A stretch of DNA of 64,000 nucleotides, from positions 1,984,001 to 2,048,000 of the forward strand of contig NZ_PHQX01000001.1 of NCBI RefSeq assembly GCF_002803515.1. Direction: 5' to 3'. Positions within the stretch are counted from its first letter, which is position 1. Each line of letters starts with the position of its first letter. Of this stretch, positions 9,009 through 17,535 are shown one piece after another. Source of the DNA: Stenotrophomonas lactitubi (lineage in GTDB: Bacteria > Pseudomonadota > Gammaproteobacteria > Xanthomonadales > Xanthomonadaceae). Both the position numbers and the translations under genes were made by a program. The notes beneath the pieces were generated by a model. It saw nothing but the letters and a program-made list of their open reading frames with translations. It ran no database searches and was not told where the DNA came from.

Positions 9009-9614
9009 GGTCCAGCGGTACACCCAGGCATGCTGGCCTTCCGGTGGGCAGGTCACCTTGCCACGCACGCACAGCTTCGAGTTGCGGGTGCTGTTGAAGG
9101 TGACGCGGATACGGTCGCCGTCCATGGTGATCGTTTCCATGTCGCCGGGAATGTGCACGGCAGCGTCATCGGCGTAGCCGGACGCGCGGATCAACGCGTA
9201 GGTTTCGTCGTCATAGGCGGATTTGCCCGGTGATGCGGTCTGGCCCCGCGCATCGCCTTCGGCCAGCGGGGTCATCACCACCAGTTCGTTGAGCTGCATC
9301 GCGCTGCCGGTCTGGGTCGCGGTGTAGAGATAAACGATTTCCGGGCGGCCATCGCCATCGAGGTCGGCATTGCCGGCCCACAGCGGACGGTAATCGTACT
9401 GGCTGTCGGTGCCGGGGTGCAGACGCAGGGAGGCCTCGGCGGTACGACGTGCCTTGTCGTAGCTCATCGGCTCGTTCTTCGCCTCGCTCTTCGCTTCATC
9501 CTTGGCGTCGGCCGGCGTTGCATTCTGGGCAAGCAGCGGTGCCGCCACCGTCAATGCCATGGCCGCCACCAGCGCGCGCAGGCCGATGGCCTGCCAGTGC
9601 TTCCGCTCGTACAT
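8982..9614 (-). CDS. Secreted hypothetical protein with DxDxDG motif, paralogue 2
   Basis: 210-residue exported protein starting at the ATG at 9614 (GAGGAA upstream) with signal peptide MYERKHWQAIGLRALVAAMA and likely cleavage after LLAQ. A Lys/Glu/Ala-rich linker (DAKDEAKSEAKNEP) follows. The core NADLDGDGRPEIVYLYTATQ matches the FG-GAP-like loop of the neighbouring paralogue, and both end VYRWTPGKLTRAE or close to it. Two cysteines in CVRGKVTC-type spacing are shared with the paralogue (CDVVGYKHVC), suggesting a conserved disulfide. Function unknown. Transcribed with paralogue 1, 38 bases upstream of it. Confidence 0.8.
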   Translation of the reverse strand: MYERKHWQAIGLRALVAAMALTVAAPLLAQNATPADAKDEAKSEAKNEPMSYDKARRTAEASLRLHPGTDSQYDYRPLWAGNADLDGDGRPEIVYLYTATQTGSAMQLNELVVMTPLAEGDARGQTASPGKSAYDDETYALIRASGYADDAAVHIPGDMETITMDGDRIRVTFNSTRNSKLCVRGKVTCPPEGQHAWVYRWTPGKLTRAE

Positions 9615-9649
9615 CCCTGTTCCTCGATCACTGAATCTGCGGAGTCGGA

Positions 9650-10303
9650 TCATCGCACAGGCGGGCCGGCAAGCGGCGTGCTGTCGGCATGCAGTTCCAT
9701 CGCGCGCATGACGATGGGCTTGGCCCAGTCCGGGGTGTGCAGCAGCTCCACCACCGACACCGGATACTGCAGGCCCTGGCGATCCAGCGCCAGCACCGGC
9801 AAGGGGGCAACACGCCCATAGCGATCGGCTGGCGCGCTGTTGTCATACACATGCAGTTCGGCCAGGTGCGGCATCAGCGCCAACAGGTTCTCGCGCGCGG
9901 AATCGAAGCGTGCGCGGATCTTGTCCTGCGGAATGTCGTGGCCGCCGCCAGCAACGCGGGCGGCCACGCGGGCCACATGCAGTTCGACGGTGGCCAACCC
10001 GCAGAACCAGATCGCCACGTCGTGCTGGCTGCAGGCCTCGCGCAACAGACGCGGAATGGTGTTGCCGCCCAAGGTGGTTTCAAAGGCAAAATCGCTGCCG
10101 TCGGCGATCGCCTGGCGCAGCCGTCGTGCGCCTTCCTGCCACGCTTCAGCGTTGGCTTCGGCCAACGGCCAGCCCGCCTCCACCAGCCGCCGGGTGAAGC
10201 TGTCCGGGTTGTACCAGCCCAGGCCGTCGGCCTCCAGCCAGGTACCGAGCAGCGAACTCTTGCCGGCGCCGTTGACGCCGGCCAACGCCAGGATCCGCCC
10301 CAT
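9650..10303 (-). CDS. Zeta-toxin-like P-loop kinase (toxin of a Phd/zeta-type module)
   Basis: 217-residue cytoplasmic P-loop protein. The Walker A motif GVNGAGKSS is at residues 9-17, followed by WYNPDSFTRRL and FETTLGGNTIPRLLREA, the pattern of zeta toxins and AAA_33 kinases that phosphorylate UDP-N-acetylglucosamine or related small molecules. It starts three bases after the stop of a Phd-type antitoxin gene, the usual arrangement of a toxin-antitoxin operon. Chromosomal zeta homologues may also be housekeeping kinases, so toxicity is an inference from context. Confidence 0.82.
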   Translation of the reverse strand: MGRILALAGVNGAGKSSLLGTWLEADGLGWYNPDSFTRRLVEAGWPLAEANAEAWQEGARRLRQAIADGSDFAFETTLGGNTIPRLLREACSQHDVAIWFCGLATVELHVARVAARVAGGGHDIPQDKIRARFDSARENLLALMPHLAELHVYDNSAPADRYGRVAPLPVLALDRQGLQYPVSVVELLHTPDWAKPIVMRAMELHADSTPLAGPPVR

Positions 10304-10306
10304 GAG

Positions 10307-10648
10307 TCAGAGCGGACGGCCGAGCGCGACCTTGTGGCCGCGGCGGATCGGCTTGCCCATCACCTTGCCCAGCCCCTCACCCTGCTGCAGCCCGGCCAGC
10401 GCCTGGTCGAACTCGGTACGCAGGCGCGAGAGCACGTCGCTGCGCTCTTCGGTGTCACTGCCGCTGGCCCTGGCCAGCAGCTCCTGGTAGGTCTTGATGT
10501 CCACGATCACCGCTTCGGGGTGGTTGTGGTTGGTGATGACCAGCGCCTGCTTCTCGCGCACGGTACGCATCAGGCTGGGCCAGCCACGGGTCTTGACTGA
10601 GGATGCCGGGGCCTTGTCGAGGCCGGGCAGGTCGAGCGGGAGGGTCAT
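10307..10648 (-). CDS. Phd/YefM-type antitoxin
   Basis: 113-residue protein whose N-terminal half carries the Phd fold signature: VREKQALVITNHNHPEAVIV followed by DIKTYQELLARA. The C-terminal half is charged and probably disordered until it binds the toxin. First gene of the operon with the zeta-like kinase. A perfect 20-bp palindrome sits 37 bases upstream overlapping the likely -10 region, consistent with autoregulation as in other Phd systems. Confidence 0.85.
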   Translation of the reverse strand: MTLPLDLPGLDKAPASSVKTRGWPSLMRTVREKQALVITNHNHPEAVIVDIKTYQELLARASGSDTEERSDVLSRLRTEFDQALAGLQQGEGLGKVMGKPIRRGHKVALGRPL

Positions 10649-10684
10649 GGCACGGCTCCAGCGGAAGGATATGAGGCCACTATA

Positions 10685-10704
10685 CCCAATTTGGCCAAAT
10701 TGGG
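10685..10704. promoter_or_regulatory. Perfect 20-bp palindrome, probable antitoxin operator
   Basis: CCCAATTTGGCCAAATTGGG is identical to its own reverse complement. On the minus strand it is abutted by TATAGT (10684-10679), a good -10 box 31 bases from the antitoxin ATG, so a protein bound here would block the promoter. Confidence 0.82.
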
Positions 10705-10744
10705 GATAAATGGACCCTCCCGCCCTACAGATCCGGTCGACGGC

Positions 10745-12205
10745 TCAGAACGCCCGCTCCCATTTCAGGCTCAGCAGGCTGCGATCGTGGCTGTACAGCC
10801 AGTCCACGTTGCTGTCGATGCGCGCGTAACGCAGGCTCAGGCTGGGCACCAGCCCGGCCACGGCCAGGCGCTCGCTGCGCACGATGGCGATCAGGTTCTG
10901 CTCGCTGTCCTGCCGACGCGCTTCCAGCAACGGGCTCCAGGCATCGTAGTCACGCTCACGCAGCGACACGAACACGGTGGCCGTGGTGCCGCTCCACTGG
11001 CGTGCTGCGCCCAGGCGCAGGCCGCGTTGCCGGTAGCCATTGGCCGGATCAGCGGCACTGCTGTCACTCAGGTCGACCCCGGCAAACACCGTCCAGCGTG
11101 GGTTGAGCGCGCGGAACCAGGTGGCATAGATCGCCGCCAGTTCACCGTCGTAGTTGCTGGCCAACCCCGGCTGTCGATAGCGCTGGCGTTTCCAGTCGGC
11201 TTCCAGCTTCAGCAGGCTGCGCGCATCGGCGGCGAACTGCCATTCGCCATGCACGCCGGCACCGCCCTGCAGCGCATGGTTGCCCAACCCCTGATAATCG
11301 TAGCTGGGCGCCAGCAGCACGGTATGCCGTGCGCTGCGCCAGCTGTAGCCGGCCTGCACGCTGGCATTGAGCTCGTTGTAGTCGCTGTGCCCGCGCCACG
11401 CCTGGCCGAACGCCAGCCCGCGCAGGTACAGCCCATGGTGGCCGGCCAACGGCAGGCGCCGTTCCAGGCTGGCGTCGTAGTCCAGGCCGAATGCTGCCTG
11501 TGCATCGGGCAACCGGCGTTCGATGAAACAGGTGGTGCCGTCACCGAACAGGCAGGTACGGCTGGCAGAGCTGCGGTTGATGTTGTCGCTCCAGGCCGGG
11601 CCAGCGGCGATCCCACCCTTCCAGCGCTGGCGCGCCTGCAGGGCCTGCAGGTAGCCGTCCACCCGCGTACGCACGCCCGCTGTTGCCGGATCGTCGCCAT
11701 CGATACCGGCTGCGATCGCCTCGAACAGGACGATGGCATCGCGGTCGCGCTGGTCTTCGGCGTAGACACGTGCCAGTTCCAGCCGCGCCGGCAGGAAGTC
11801 CGGCTGCGCGGCGAGCACGGCCTCGTATTCGGCGGCGGCATTGCCGTGCTGTCCAGCCACCCGCGCCAGCGCGCCCTGCGCGTAGTGGCGCAGCAGCGGA
11901 TCATGGCCGGGCAGTTCGATGTACTCGGCCAGGAAGGCGGCCACGGCCTGCCATTGCTGATGCTGCAGCGAGAGATAGAGCGCCTGGCCGAGGTCGTCGA
12001 CAGTGCGCTCCACGCGGTACTGCTGGCCGTCGAGGGTGATGGTCGGCCGCTCGCGCTCGGCCTGGCGCAGGCGTTGCTGGTCCTGCTGCTGATGACGCAG
12101 CTCGCTGCCCTGTTCGAGCACGCGGCGCAGGTCATCCTGCTGGGCGCGGGCATCATTGAGCGGCCATGCCAGCAGCAGGACGACAAGAAAGAGAAGGTGG
12201 CGCAT
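10745..12205 (-). CDS. Slam-like outer membrane protein (DUF560), hemophilin secretion
   Basis: 486-residue outer-membrane protein with signal peptide MRHLLFLVVLLLAWPLNDARAQ. Residues about 75-175 are TPR-like (AAAEYEAVLAAQPDFLPARL, ARVYAEDQRDRDAIVLFEAI), and from about 195 a beta-barrel begins (GPAWSDNINRSS) and ends SLLSLKWERAF with a terminal Phe. TPR plus 14-strand barrel is the Slam (surface lipoprotein assembly modulator) layout. The adjacent hemophilin-like gene is its expected cargo: in Acinetobacter the Slam HsmA exports hemophilin HphA. Last gene of the locus. Confidence 0.9.
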   Translation of the reverse strand: MRHLLFLVVLLLAWPLNDARAQQDDLRRVLEQGSELRHQQQDQQRLRQAERERPTITLDGQQYRVERTVDDLGQALYLSLQHQQWQAVAAFLAEYIELPGHDPLLRHYAQGALARVAGQHGNAAAEYEAVLAAQPDFLPARLELARVYAEDQRDRDAIVLFEAIAAGIDGDDPATAGVRTRVDGYLQALQARQRWKGGIAAGPAWSDNINRSSASRTCLFGDGTTCFIERRLPDAQAAFGLDYDASLERRLPLAGHHGLYLRGLAFGQAWRGHSDYNELNASVQAGYSWRSARHTVLLAPSYDYQGLGNHALQGGAGVHGEWQFAADARSLLKLEADWKRQRYRQPGLASNYDGELAAIYATWFRALNPRWTVFAGVDLSDSSAADPANGYRQRGLRLGAARQWSGTTATVFVSLRERDYDAWSPLLEARRQDSEQNLIAIVRSERLAVAGLVPSLSLRYARIDSNVDWLYSHDRSLLSLKWERAF

Positions 12206-12274
12206 GTTCGATCCGGTTGAAGCACTATCGCGGGCCGAAGCAGGGACTGGCGGATCGCGGCTTGTCCCTGCCCT

Positions 12275-12288
12275 GCCCCGTCAGGGGC
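12275..12288. other. Short intercistronic hairpin
   Basis: GCCCC/GGGGC with a 4-base loop lies between the hemophilin stop and the Slam start. It may give partial termination or protect the upstream message, so that cargo is made in excess of exporter. Weak evidence. Confidence 0.35.
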
Positions 12289-12295
12289 GTGGCGA

Positions 12296-13060
12296 TCAGT
12301 TCTTGCTGCCGCCGAAGGCGGTGTCGTACTGGCTGTTGCCGGCGAAGGTGGCGATGCCGGCCAGGGTGGCGGCGTTGGCGCCGAAGAACTGGCCCTGGCT
12401 AGTGCCGGCAACCGTACCGTTGGCCGTGGCCGAACCGGCGAACGACGCGTTGGCGCTGTTGATCGATGCAGCCACGGCCACGGTCAGGCCCGAGCCGGCC
12501 AGCGCGCCGTTGAGGCGGCCGGTGCCGAAGTCAGCGCGGAAGGTACCGCTGAGCAGGTTGCTGCCGTTGAACTTGTTGAGGCCTGCGACGGCGTAGGTGG
12601 CCACGCCTGCCGGCAGCGTGGTGCCCGCGCGGTCACCGGCGAAGTAGACCTGGCGGTTGTTGAAGCCGCCAGCCGCGCCATCCTTGGACCATTCGCCGAA
12701 CCAGACATCGCCGCTACCGACCTTGACGAAGTTGAAGTGGCCCATGCCGGCGTGGCTGCCCGGGGTACCGGTGATCGGCATGGCGAGGGTGCGCACGGTG
12801 GTGCCGTTGATGACCGTGGGTGCCGAGTAGGCGCTCAAGCCCTGGAAGTCCACACGCGTGCCACCCGAGACGGTGCCGACGCCAATACCGGCCTTGCCTG
12901 CCGAGTGCGGGCCACCATTGACCTGCGATTCGCCGACGTTGACGTTCAACTGCGGATCGGTGACGGCGCTGGCCGCACCGACGATATCGGCAGCGTGGGC
13001 GGCACCGGCCAGGGCCAGGCTGGCGGCGACGGCAAGCAGGGAATGGGAGATCATTTTCAT
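12296..13060 (-). CDS. Hemophilin-like secreted haem-binding protein (Slam cargo)
   Basis: 254-residue secreted protein. The ATG at 13060 follows AAGGAG; the signal peptide (MKMISHSLLAVAASLALAGA, cut after AHA) has no lipobox, so it would be a free hemophore rather than a surface lipoprotein. The Gly/Asn/Ala-rich C-terminal half (SGTFRADFGTGRLNGALAGS, ASFAGSATANGTVAG) matches the small TbpB-like 8-strand barrel found at the end of Slam cargo. Mature histidines are few: H52, H103 and H108, which are the natural candidate axial haem ligands. Its place between a TonB receptor and a Slam gene supports the role. Confidence 0.85.
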   Translation of the reverse strand: MKMISHSLLAVAASLALAGAAHAADIVGAASAVTDPQLNVNVGESQVNGGPHSAGKAGIGVGTVSGGTRVDFQGLSAYSAPTVINGTTVRTLAMPITGTPGSHAGMGHFNFVKVGSGDVWFGEWSKDGAAGGFNNRQVYFAGDRAGTTLPAGVATYAVAGLNKFNGSNLLSGTFRADFGTGRLNGALAGSGLTVAVAASINSANASFAGSATANGTVAGTSQGQFFGANAATLAGIATFAGNSQYDTAFGGSKN

Positions 13061-13115
13061 GGAAAAACTCCTTGGATTGAGGGAACTACAGGTACAACGC
13101 TTGCAACGGTGAAAC

Positions 13116-16100
13116 TCAGAAGCGCGCAGTGAGCGCAAGCTTGACGGTGCGACCCGGCGCCGGCAGCGTGGAGCGCGTGGCCGGGTCGACGTAATAGCGG
13201 TTGCCGAGATTGCTGCCGACCAGTTCAACGCTGGCGTGGTCGTTGAAGCGCCAGCGCGCATAGGCATCCACGGTGGTGATGTTTCCCCAGGTGAACGGCA
13301 CGTTCTGCCAGAGCAGGCTGCTGCCACCTGCCAGCAGACGATCGCGGTAGACCTGCAGGTCGGGGTTGTCGTGACGCCGGTAGTGCACGATGCGGCTGCC
13401 CAGTTCCAGCCGCTCATCGAACAGGCGCGTGCCCAGTGACAGATTCACCGACAGCTTGGGAATCGCCTGGGTCAGCAGGTAGCCGCCCACGAAACCGTCC
13501 TGTACACAGTTCGGCACCAGCCCGCGGTTGGCGTCGAGCAGCACCGCGCTGCTCTCGTCGCACACCTCGTTTTCCAGCGTGCGCGCGATACCCAGGTCGC
13601 TGAAAAAGCGTCGATTGTCGAAGCGCGCCTGCAGTTCGATGCCACGGATGGTCTGCTTGTCGATGTTGTCGAACAGGAAGTAGGCGTCGCGCTCGATCAC
13701 ATCGCGCGTCTTGTGCACGTAGTAGGCCAACTTGACGTCGGCATCGGCGGTGCCGCCGAACAGCGCGGACAGATTGTGTACATAGCCCAGCTCGTAGTTG
13801 TAGGCGTGCTCGGGCTTGAGCGCGTACAGCGGATTGAGGCTGCTGGAGAAGGCAATGGTGCTCTCGAACATGCTCGGGAAGCGCACCGCCTCGCTGTAGC
13901 GCAGGTAGATGCGCGCGGCCGGCGACAGGTTTACCGTTGCCGAGAAGGTGGGCAGCCAGGCATGGTCGCGACGGCGGGTATTGCGTCCATCCACCGGCCG
14001 CGACTGCACTGTGTTGCGGATGCTGCAGACCTGGTCGCTGCCGGGGAACAGCGGCAGCGCGCCGGGGATGGCGGCCACTTCGCCATTGAGGCACGGATTG
14101 GTGGCACGGGAGTAGTTGCCGTCGGCATCGGGCAGCCAGGCGATGGTGTGCTCCACCGGCTGTGGCGTCTGGTAACTCTGCAGCAGGCCACGGATCGCAT
14201 CGTCGACGAACCAGCCCATGCCGATGCTCTCCCAGAAGGCGCGCTCGGCTTCGAGCGAATCCACCTGCGCCTGCACGCTGGCTGGGCGCTCCGGCAGCTC
14301 GTTGACCCGGTAGCTCGCCTGTTTGCCGCCCACCCCGCGGGTCAGCAGTTCAGGATGCTCGCCGAGGAAGTCATCAAAGGCCCAGTAGCGGCTGTAGCGC
14401 ACGCCGGCATTGAGGGTGAGGAAATCGACCGGCCGCCACTCCAGCGTGAGGTAGCCCTCGCCTTCCTGGCGACGGCCCGCGCGCGGGTACATGCGCCAGC
14501 CATCACTGACGCCGAAGTACGGGTCTCCCGACCCCAGTTTTTCATACTGCCAGTTGCCCCCCACGGTCAGGTCAAGCGTGGAATGCAGGCCGAAGCGGTT
14601 GCTCAGGGTCAACCCGGTCCGGTCGTTGCGGGCATTGGCCAGTGCGGTGTTGCGCAGGATCGGGCTGCGGCTGGGGTCCCAATCGGGGTTGCCCGAGGCG
14701 AAGTTGGGGAAACCACCGGCGGTGTAGGTATCGCTGTTGGTTTCGGTCCGCCACAGGTTGGCGCGCAGGTCGAGCCAACGGCTGCCGGCCGGCTGCCAGC
14801 GGTACTCCAGGTTCCAGGCATCGGAATCGACCCGGCTGAGCGGCCACTGGATGCGCCCGTAATCCGGCGCGGACAGGATGCGCGAAGGCATGATCTCGCC
14901 GTAGTGCGAAAGCGTGTGCCGCCAGGTGGCCTTGAGCTGCTGGTCATCGCTGATCTGCCAGGTGGCCTTCAGCAGCCACGACTCCTGTTCGCTGGACGTG
15001 TTGGGGACTTCATCACCCGGCTTGAAGTAGCGCGCCAGCGTGGTGATGTAATCGATGCCCTGGTATTCGTACTGCTCGCGCGGGTCCTGATCGTAGTAGG
15101 CACTGCCCTTGCTGCCCGAGAAATAGTTGCCGCGCTTGCGCCACGCGTAGGCCGCCATCACGTCCACCCGCTCACCGCGCCAGCCCAGCGCCAGCCGCCA
15201 GGCCTGGTCATCGCCATCGAACGGGTTGTCACCGCTGCGCGATTTCACCGGCACCACCAGGGTGCGGTCAGCATAGGGCGAGTTCGGCGACTGCTGCGGG
15301 AAACCCTCCACCGTGCGGTAGTCCTCGCCGGTGTGCAGCCGTGGCAGGCGCGGTGACACCGCATTGCTGCTGCCTTCGATCTTCAGCTCCCCGCCGAAGC
15401 GCTCACCGGCCGGCACGATGTCGTCGACGTCGAGGGTCTTGATGACCATCGCTCCGCCGATACCGCTGTGTACATCGCGCACCAACGCTGGCCCCTTGAT
15501 GACCTGGATGCCACCAATCAGGTTGGGATCGATGTAGTTGCGGTTGCTGACGCCGTTGTAGCCCCGCCATACGGTCAGCGCCTGCTCGCCACCGTCGATG
15601 CTGACCGGCACCCGCCCCGGCCCCTGGATGCCGCGGATGTTGAGGTCCAGCGCGCCGCTGTTGCGGGCGTCGCCGCTGAACACACCGACCAGGTCCTTGA
15701 CCACGTCGGCCGGGTTGGCGCCGCGATAGCGCTCCACCCGGTCACGCCCGGAATAGGCCGTGCTCAGGTCGAGCGCGAACACGTCGTCGTATCCCCAACG
15801 ATCACGTGTTTCGCCGCCGTCGGCCTGCAGGCGCCCGCCCACTTTCAGCGTATCGGTGACCACCACCCCGCCGTCAGCGGCGGCGGCCTGCAGGGTCCAG
15901 GTGCCGCCCGGCTCCTGCTGCGCGCGCAGGCCACTGCCCTGCAGCAACTGGTCCAGCGCCTCGGTGGGGCTGTACTGGCCCTGCACTGCACGCGAGCGCC
16001 GCCCTTCCACCAGATCGCTGCGGAACACCACCTGCACCTGCGACTGGCGGCCGAAGCTGCGCACTGCGTCGGCCAAGGCCTGTTCGGGAATGGCATACGT

Positions 16101-16226
16101 GCGCACGGAGGCAGTAGCGGCCTGGGCGCGGGCGGTCGGCACCCAAGCGAAGGGAACCAGTGCCGTGGCGATGGCCAGGGCGAGGACGGTGGCGCGGCGA
16201 TGACGGGCGGATGCCGGGAACGGCAT
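13116..16226 (-). CDS. TonB-dependent receptor with STN signalling domain (haem/hemophilin receptor)
   Basis: 1036-residue outer-membrane transporter. The chosen ATG (16226) follows GAGGAG and precedes a signal peptide ending TARAQA; a longer upstream frame is noncoding. Residues about 40-110 form the secretin/TonB N-terminal (STN) domain (AIPEQALADAVRSFGRQSQV), which signals to FecR. The plug follows (NSGALDLNIRGIQGPGRVPV, IGGIQVIKGPALV), then a 22-strand barrel ending LALTARF. The family member beside hemophilin in Acinetobacter is HphR. Downstream neighbours are hemophilin (55 bases away) and Slam; upstream are fecR and fecI, separated by a SMAG cluster. Confidence 0.92.
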   Translation of the reverse strand: MPFPASARHRRATVLALAIATALVPFAWVPTARAQAATASVRTYAIPEQALADAVRSFGRQSQVQVVFRSDLVEGRRSRAVQGQYSPTEALDQLLQGSGLRAQQEPGGTWTLQAAAADGGVVVTDTLKVGGRLQADGGETRDRWGYDDVFALDLSTAYSGRDRVERYRGANPADVVKDLVGVFSGDARNSGALDLNIRGIQGPGRVPVSIDGGEQALTVWRGYNGVSNRNYIDPNLIGGIQVIKGPALVRDVHSGIGGAMVIKTLDVDDIVPAGERFGGELKIEGSSNAVSPRLPRLHTGEDYRTVEGFPQQSPNSPYADRTLVVPVKSRSGDNPFDGDDQAWRLALGWRGERVDVMAAYAWRKRGNYFSGSKGSAYYDQDPREQYEYQGIDYITTLARYFKPGDEVPNTSSEQESWLLKATWQISDDQQLKATWRHTLSHYGEIMPSRILSAPDYGRIQWPLSRVDSDAWNLEYRWQPAGSRWLDLRANLWRTETNSDTYTAGGFPNFASGNPDWDPSRSPILRNTALANARNDRTGLTLSNRFGLHSTLDLTVGGNWQYEKLGSGDPYFGVSDGWRMYPRAGRRQEGEGYLTLEWRPVDFLTLNAGVRYSRYWAFDDFLGEHPELLTRGVGGKQASYRVNELPERPASVQAQVDSLEAERAFWESIGMGWFVDDAIRGLLQSYQTPQPVEHTIAWLPDADGNYSRATNPCLNGEVAAIPGALPLFPGSDQVCSIRNTVQSRPVDGRNTRRRDHAWLPTFSATVNLSPAARIYLRYSEAVRFPSMFESTIAFSSSLNPLYALKPEHAYNYELGYVHNLSALFGGTADADVKLAYYVHKTRDVIERDAYFLFDNIDKQTIRGIELQARFDNRRFFSDLGIARTLENEVCDESSAVLLDANRGLVPNCVQDGFVGGYLLTQAIPKLSVNLSLGTRLFDERLELGSRIVHYRRHDNPDLQVYRDRLLAGGSSLLWQNVPFTWGNITTVDAYARWRFNDHASVELVGSNLGNRYYVDPATRSTLPAPGRTVKLALTARF

Positions 16227-16378
16227 GAACGGTGACTCCTCAAGGTGGCGGTACCGTGCGCACATCGGGTGCACGCGGCTCGGTTGGCTTGAGAAGAAAC
16301 GCGGTTTCGCTCTGGCTATACCACTAGAGACAAGGGGGGGCCGGATCTGCCCACGGTTTTTTTGGTTGATCGGCAGAT

Positions 16379-16476
16379 CATCCACGCATGGCGTGGATCT
16401 ACCCGGGCTCTTGGTAAATCCACGCCATGCGTGGATGAACCCGATTCACGCAGTAGATCCACGCCATGCGTGGATG
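16379..16476. repeat. Cluster of three SMAG elements between fecR and the TonB receptor gene
   Basis: Three copies of the ATCCACGCCATGCGTGGAT palindrome: 16379-16402 (inverted), 16414-16437 (variant with GTAA end) and 16453-16476. They sit inside what is otherwise one transcriptional unit and could form strong hairpins or a long stem in the mRNA, separating levels of regulator and receptor messages. Confidence 0.88.
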
Positions 16477-16499
16477 GGCCCATCCGCCACCCCTCGACA

Positions 16500-17453
16500 T
16501 CACCACAGCAACAACGCGCCGCCCGGCAGGCGCTGGCTGCGCAGGCCGGCCTGCTGGGCCACGGCGGCAATCGCCGCATCCGGCTGCTGCAGGTGGAACA
16601 GGCCGCTCACCGCCACCTGCGCGCCCTGCCCGCGCAGAACCCAGACCGGCGCACGCCGATAGCGGGCAAGGCGCTCGATCGCCTGTTGCGCAGGCAGATC
16701 ATCAATGACGATCTCGCTGCGCCGCCACGGTGCGATGGCCTCCACATCGGTCAGCTGCAGCGGCTGCAGCCAGCGGCCATCACGGAACGCGCGTGCCTGC
16801 CCGGCCTGCAGCCGCTGCGCAGCGACATGACCTGGCCTGATCTCCACTTCGCCCTGGCTGACCTCGGTGGTCACCACGGCATCCTGCAACGCAACGCTGA
16901 ATGCCGTGCCGATGTCACGGATCTCGCCGCCACCGGCCTCCACCCGGAACGGTCGTGCTTCGTGCGCGACCTGGAACCAGGCGCTGCCACGCAGCAACTG
17001 CAGGCGGCGCTGGCCGGCGCTGAAATCAAGCGCCAGCGCGCTGCCTGCATCCAATATGGCAGTGCTGCCATCCTGCAGCTGCACCGTGCGCGGCGCGTTG
17101 CCGCTGCGCACATCGCTGCGGACCAGCAGCCACGCGTGCGGCGCCACCGTCACCGAAAGCAGCAGCACCGCCGCACTGGCCAGCAGCCTAGGCAGCCGAC
17201 GACGCGGCTGCAGCGGCCGCAGCGCGGGTTCGGCGGTCAGTTCCGGAAGCGCAGCCAGGACATCCGGGCCGGCGGCATCCAAGCCTTGCCAGAAGGCCTG
17301 CTGCTGGCGCCAGGCATCAGCATGCCGGGGATCGGCCTGCAGCCAGCGCTGCAGGGCGCGTTGCTGGCGCTCCGGCAACCGGCCCGCATTGCACCGTATC
17401 ACCCAGCGCAACGCCTGCCTGGCCTGACGCGGCGAGGGTATGGACGTAGTCAT
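16500..17453 (-). CDS. FecR-type anti-sigma/sigma regulator (haem locus)
   Basis: 317-residue inner-membrane regulator. The N-terminal cytoplasmic part has the FecR_N pattern (RQQRALQRWLQADPRHADAW, residues about 30-55), one membrane segment follows (RLLASAAVLLLSVTVAPHAW), and the periplasmic FecR domain contains RTVQLQDGSTAILDAGSALA and GEIRDIGTAFSVALQDAVVT. The C-terminus looks STN-like (HLQQPDAAIAAVAQQ). It would transmit haem-receptor occupancy to the adjacent FecI-type sigma factor. The start at 17453 has only a weak ribosome site and follows fecI by 82 bases. Confidence 0.9.
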   Translation of the reverse strand: MTTSIPSPRQARQALRWVIRCNAGRLPERQQRALQRWLQADPRHADAWRQQQAFWQGLDAAGPDVLAALPELTAEPALRPLQPRRRLPRLLASAAVLLLSVTVAPHAWLLVRSDVRSGNAPRTVQLQDGSTAILDAGSALALDFSAGQRRLQLLRGSAWFQVAHEARPFRVEAGGGEIRDIGTAFSVALQDAVVTTEVSQGEVEIRPGHVAAQRLQAGQARAFRDGRWLQPLQLTDVEAIAPWRRSEIVIDDLPAQQAIERLARYRRAPVWVLRGQGAQVAVSGLFHLQQPDAAIAAVAQQAGLRSQRLPGGALLLW

Positions 17454-17535
17454 GATTGTCGCCCGCGGCACCACCAACGGGTGCGCCTTACAGTTGAGAC
17501 AACGGTGAGCGGCATCTGCCCACGGCACATGCAGG

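Noticed and set aside
16227..16385. N-terminal extension of the TonB receptor
   Set aside because: It would place the signal peptide 50 residues from the N-terminus; the ATG at 16226 has GAGGAG and a proper signal peptide.
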